This document shows positions 17,680 to 21,084 of a stretch of 21,084 nucleotides of DNA, in pieces. The stretch is from Lingula anatina (taxonomy: Eukaryota; Brachiopoda; Lingulata; Lingulida; Lingulidae): assembly GCF_001039355.2 (NCBI RefSeq), contig NW_019774402.1, positions 6,717-27,800 of the forward strand, in the 5' to 3' direction. Numbering within the stretch: the first letter of the stretch is position 1; each line of letters begins with the position of its first letter. The notes under the pieces were generated by a model, which made no database searches, was not told where the DNA came from, and worked only from the letters and a program-made list of their open reading frames with translations. Position numbers and translations under genes: made by a program.

Positions 17680-20600
17680 CTGGTAAGAAAAACAATGTAT
17701 GGAATATTTGTTCCAACTAAATTGCGGTATGACAGGACTAAATATGAAGACAAAGAGTGCAGATGAGCGGTTTTTGATCGTACTCGATTACGTCGCTAAG
17801 GTCGATTCAATTAGTTGACTTATTGTAAAAGCCATAATCTTGGCTTCATATTTTGCTACAGAAAATTCAGCTCTATACCCTTATAGAATTGTTTTTAAGA
17901 AAGAATATAAGCGTTTTACAGAGTTTATAAAAACTTACCTGGCTTTTTGTTTCTGAAGTTCTTCATGTATGGACCTGCCGCAAACAGCAGTGGATGAGCC
18001 ACTCGTGCAGCCCTCTGCGTTAGAACTTGTATCGGAAACCCGGCTCCAAAACTGAAAACAACGTTTTCAAAATTCTTATACATTTCATCTCCTAACTTAT
18101 TTAAATAGTAACACCCCAGTTATCAAACTTATTGCTTAAACCAAATTACAGAGCTTTTGCTTCCTGAAATGAGACAAACGAAAATCGTCTGAACCCTTCG
18201 TATATTTTTCGTCTTGAATAGCTTAAACCCTATTTGCCTTTGCACCAAATTTGCAAACTCACTGCCTAATCAAATTACAGAACTCGTAGCTTTCTAAAAT
18301 GGGACAAGCAAAAAGCGCCTTACCCTTTTGAACATATTCCGTCTTGAATTCGGGTAAATATCCAAATCCTTCTTGTCCACCCACTCTAGTATTCTCTGTG
18401 GCAGTTTCAGCTCCAGTTCCGTGTGCAGGTCCACCTGCATGGCCAGTCGCTTTAAGGACGCGTTCCTCTGCACGGTGTCGATGTCTCCAACGGCCAAACC
18501 GATCTGTAGAGAGATTTATCATAGAATTATGGAAAATGGCATGATAATGTAGCAAGAGAATGTTTGCAAGCATTTTACAGCATTTGAAAGAAGCCGGGAC
18601 CACTGCTTCGTGGCACCATTCAACTCTTCCTCCACTGCAACCGCCGGAACGATTCTTCTCAAGTGTGCTCTCTAGTTTGGATATTTTCCACTAAGAGAAC
18701 CTTAGTGTGATTACGAAAAATTACCCTCTCTTTTAATACAATAGTTTACAATAATGCACATTAATTAATTTTAAAAGATAAACCACTTTAATCATCTTAC
18801 CAGTAGATTCATGAGGAGGATGGGCATCAGTAACACAAACACGATGACAAAAAACACTGTAAGACCCCCAAAGTGCTGGGTGATAGGAGAGTCGTCTGTC
18901 AGAGGCTCGACAAAGGAATTGATGGAGTCGATTTCTCCCAGCATCATTATTATGGTGCGGAAAAGGGATATTTCTGGTGTCACGAAAGACCTGTTGTTCT
19001 AAATAAAGAATGTCAAATCAGCCATTTTAATAGCAACACAAAAAAGTTATAAATGAACAAATAACTAAAATATTATCAATAATAATTAATAAATTAAAAT
19101 GATTAGTAAATTAGTCTTAAATATGTACTGGTATTTCCATGGCAAAACAAACAAACAAACAAACAAACAAACAACAAAAAGAAAAGAAATGAATAATATA
19201 AAAACAAATAAATATTAAAATATTAAAGAACAAAAATCTGCTATGAGTACATTCTATATGGTAAAATGCTTTCCATTTCGTTAAATACTGAAATTTAATT
19301 TTAAAAAATTACTGCGAAAATAAAATATTCATCCAACTCTAATATTCAGAAATTTAAATTTTACATGTCATATTCCTATATTTTTCGAACCAATCCTCAA
19401 AAATGTCGAAGTCTTACTTCTTCAGATAGCAATATGTAGAAGCACAGTCCAAAGGCAACGATCAGAATCATAAACAGTACAAACACTTGTATCAGCGTCT
19501 TCGTGATTTCTAAGAACATGACAACGTAGATACCAAACACGTCAAATCTGAAAAAGAAAGGGCGATGACATTTAGTTATTTAATAAGAGAGAATGCACCT
19601 TAACCACATCTGCCATCTCGCTTTGGCTATTTGATACTGTACACTTTTTTTTTTGAAAATTAGTTTAACGCAGCCTCGATTTTTAGGTGCAGACTGCACC
19701 GTCAATCATATATTTACTTCGAGCGCTTTATAATAGGGTTTTACACATACATTCATCACCTTTATGTACCAAACTATGAAAAAAATTCATGACAAATAGG
19801 GATAAACATGTTGCCGGGAAATAAACATTTACTGTATAGAAAATCAGCCAGAAATATATTTTTCAGATTCAGTCAAAAATATTTACCTTTGGAGATGCAA
19901 TAGTAGGTTGAACCAAGCTAGGAAAATGGCGATGGCTCCGCATTCCCACTGATAATGCAGGTTAATTTCGAAGATGTACGGACCGACGAATATCCCAGCA
20001 GTGACATAGAGAATCCACTCCATATAGTTCACCCAGTCGATGAAATATTTTGCTCTCTAAAAAAGAACAAGAATAAAAGGTCAGAGAAGTGAAGCCGCAT
20101 TAAATGTGTTTTAGACCCTACGTACAATACATTACTACGGTGTTACTTTCTTTAGGTAGGCCTACTGGACAGTATAAACTTGACATGCTAAATTACAATG
20201 TACTCTATTCTGATCATGGAAAATTGATCAATGGAGCATTTATAGATCAGCCAATAACAATTGGTGTATATATCAAATTCTTGTTTTTTCGCTTTACTTC
20301 ATAACGCGCAGTTCTTTCAACCATTTTCGTAGTTTGACTTATTAAATGGACATGCGCATTTATTTACCTGTTGAATTACTTGAAAAATTTCCTTGATGAT
20401 GTTGAGAGCACAGAACACAAGAATGTACAGTAAACCTATCCTATGGAATGGTGCTACTTGATACTAAAAAGGGAAAACAGCAAATAAAGAGTAACAAATT
20501 GTTGCTGATATCTGCATGTCCTAGATAAAGTTTTGATCCCCAAGACGTGCATACCGTTTTATAAAAATGGTGACAATTTATGCACAATTTATTTTCACTT

Positions 20601-20920
20601 GTTTTTTATCAACCATAAGACGATATAACAGAAATATTGAAAGAAACATAATAAGTAAACGCATTAAGTAGAAGCGCATCCGCAGAAGGTATTTTCAGTC
20701 TACGCGTTTCCACACATTATCTTCATGACGTACCCCTGACTTTAGGGACTGGCAAAACCTGCTACAGTATCGTGTCTCGTTGGTTCTGTTAACTCCAAAA
20801 TGTGCCCACGGGTCGTCATGATCCATTGGGCGAATGTACGTGACGTGTGACGTCAAAGCCGCAAGGAAGAGGATGTAAAGGAACAGCACAAACATGTGTA
20901 TCCAACCTCCATATGCCTGC
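17376..20920 (-). CDS. TRPA1: TRPA1-type cation channel, transmembrane and C-terminal part (8 exons)
   Basis: This is the last 459 codons of a TRPA1 channel, a plasma-membrane non-selective cation channel gated by irritants, temperature or other stimuli. Exons in gene order are 20920-20734, 20463-20368, 20056-19887, 19547-19418, 18998-18801, 18503-18324, 18051-17939 and 17679-17376. All are GT-AG with matching phases, so the gene looks intact. It encodes S1, the S1-S2 loop, S2, S3, S4, S4-S5 linker and S5 (VFGIYVVMFLEITKTL), pore helix and filter (TIIMMLGEID), S6 with LLMNLLIGLAVGDID, the helix NASLKRLAMQVDLHTELE, and a C-terminal coiled coil (LDKQHELIRLIVQKMEIKSE). These match TRPA1 in order and wording and not other TRP classes. 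The ankyrin-repeat N terminus lies beyond the right edge. Exact orthology (TRPA1 or another TRPA) is inferred. Confidence 0.95.
17939..18051 (-). CDS. TRPA1: TRPA1 exon: variable linker
   Basis: A 113-base exon encodes a Ser/Thr- and Cys-containing linker (FWSRVSDTSSNAEGC) and the start of the coiled coil (HEELQKQKA). The linker is poorly conserved. Phase and splice signals (TTTTCAG; GCCAG/GTAAGT) and the smooth join to the next exon support it. Confidence 0.85.
18124..18219. repeat. TRPA1: Decayed copy of an exon edge inside a TRPA1 intron
   Basis: This stretch matches 18254-18349 at an offset of 130 bases (CAAACT..CTGCC.AA..CAAATTACAGA, GTCTTGAAT). The matched region covers the last bases of the 18324-18503 exon, its donor and the first intron bases. 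In the copy the donor GTAAGG is lost (reads GTTCAG). Confidence 0.7.
18324..18503 (-). CDS. TRPA1: TRPA1 exon: TRP-like helix
   Basis: The exon begins IGLAVGDIDTVQRNASLKRL and continues through AMQVDLHTELELKLP to DKKDLDIYPNSRRNMFKR. This is the post-S6 allosteric region of TRPA1, almost word for word. Acceptor CTACAG, donor AAAAGG/GTAAGG, phase 0. Confidence 0.94.
18801..18998 (-). CDS. TRPA1: TRPA1 exon: pore and S6
   Basis: The exon encodes SFVTPEISLFRTIIMMLGEI, the pore helix and filter, then a turret and S6 (FFVIVFVLLMPILLMNLL). The filter acid is Glu (codon 18935-18933) where vertebrate TRPA1 has Asp. Acceptor ATTTAG, donor CTACTG/GTAAGA, phase 0. Confidence 0.94.
19143..19176. repeat. 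(CAAA)n microsatellite in TRPA1 intron
   Basis: About eight CAAA units lie in the intron between the S5 and pore exons. Confidence 0.95.
19418..19547 (-). CDS. TRPA1: TRPA1 exon: S4-S5 linker and S5
   Basis: The exon encodes FDVFGIYVVMFLEITKTLIQ, then the S5 helix FVLFMILIVAFGLCFYILL. It matches the TRPA1 'fGIyiVMflEilkTL' and 'iiAFGLsFYvLL' blocks. Acceptor TTTTTCAG, donor GAAGAA/GTAAGA, phase 0. Confidence 0.94.
19887..20056 (-). CDS. TRPA1: TRPA1 exon: S3 and S4
   Basis: The exon encodes AKYFIDWVNYMEWILYVTAG (S3) and WECGAIAIFLAWFNLLLHLQ (S4), very close to the TRPA1 'WqCGAIAvFLAWmN.LLyLQRF' block. Donor CCAAAG/GTAAAT in phase 2; the next exon completes the Arg codon. Confidence 0.93.
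20368..20463 (-). CDS. TRPA1: TRPA1 exon: S2
   Basis: A 32-codon phase 0/0 exon begins YQVAPFHRIGLLYILVFCA and continues to IIKEIFQVIQQ: the S2 helix and the start of the S2-S3 linker. Splice sites TTTTTAG and CAG/GTAAAT. Confidence 0.88.
20734..20920 (-). CDS. TRPA1: TRPA1 exon: S1 and S1-S2 loop
   Basis: The exon encodes QAYGGWIHMFVLFLYILFLA (pre-S1 and S1), then an extracellular loop with two possible N-glycosylation sites (NRT, NET) and the Cys pair CSRFC. Acceptor TTTTTAG, donor AGGG/GTACGT. It needs two bases from the preceding exon, which is off-window. Confidence 0.88.
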
Positions 20921-21084
20921 CTAAAAATACGTTTCAAATAGTTGATTATGTTGTATTTATAATTACAATTAGGTTATTTAGCTCTAGATGCATGTTCACT
21001 TTCATTTACGGCTCTCTATTGTACATAAATGTTTAAACATTAACTACATGTACTGTATAGAACAATTTGGTCAGTGTCATTACA

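Overview
The window looks like animal (invertebrate metazoan) nuclear DNA: AT-rich, with two conserved multi-exon genes on the minus strand, GT-AG introns of a few hundred bases, microsatellites, and retroelement and Polinton remnants. The species cannot be fixed from the sequence alone.

Left, 41-4266 (minus): the first eight coding exons of an ABC subfamily A transporter, closest by eye to the ABCA3 type. They run from the initiator ATG through transmembrane domain 1 to the Walker A of the first nucleotide-binding domain. The gene leaves the window at the left edge. All eight exon phases join without a break.

Middle, about 4.3-17.3 kb: a repeat-rich intergenic stretch. It holds microsatellites, the 3' end of a LINE (about 4690-5270), a cluster of TGACGT (CRE/ATF-like) sites (6623-6828), and two different protein-primed family B DNA polymerase remnants. 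The first (7001-7880) is a C-terminal exon with a good splice acceptor. It carries a 188-bp duplication around an N that is probably an assembly fault. The second (8524-11156) is a longer pseudogene with frameshifts and a stop inside polymerase motif B. It lies inside a candidate Polinton/Maverick element of about 6.9 kb (about 7937-14830) bounded by inverted repeats of about 430 bp. The element also keeps a decayed integrase-like frame on the opposite strand (11460-11960). Its right end carries a 227-bp tandem duplication that fades into a degenerate repeat array to about 15.5 kb.

Right, 17376-20920 (minus): eight exons of a TRPA1-type cation channel, from S1 to the stop codon. The ankyrin-repeat exons lie beyond the right edge. 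Its exon phases also join without a break. One intron holds a decayed copy of a neighbouring exon edge.

The two host genes have unrelated roles (lipid/small-molecule export; chemo/thermosensory channel). The middle is best read as a graveyard of mobile DNA in which one Polinton-like element landed beside, or inside, a second polymerase gene. The most unusual feature is a Vsr-endonuclease-like segment inside the larger polymerase, between motifs A and B.
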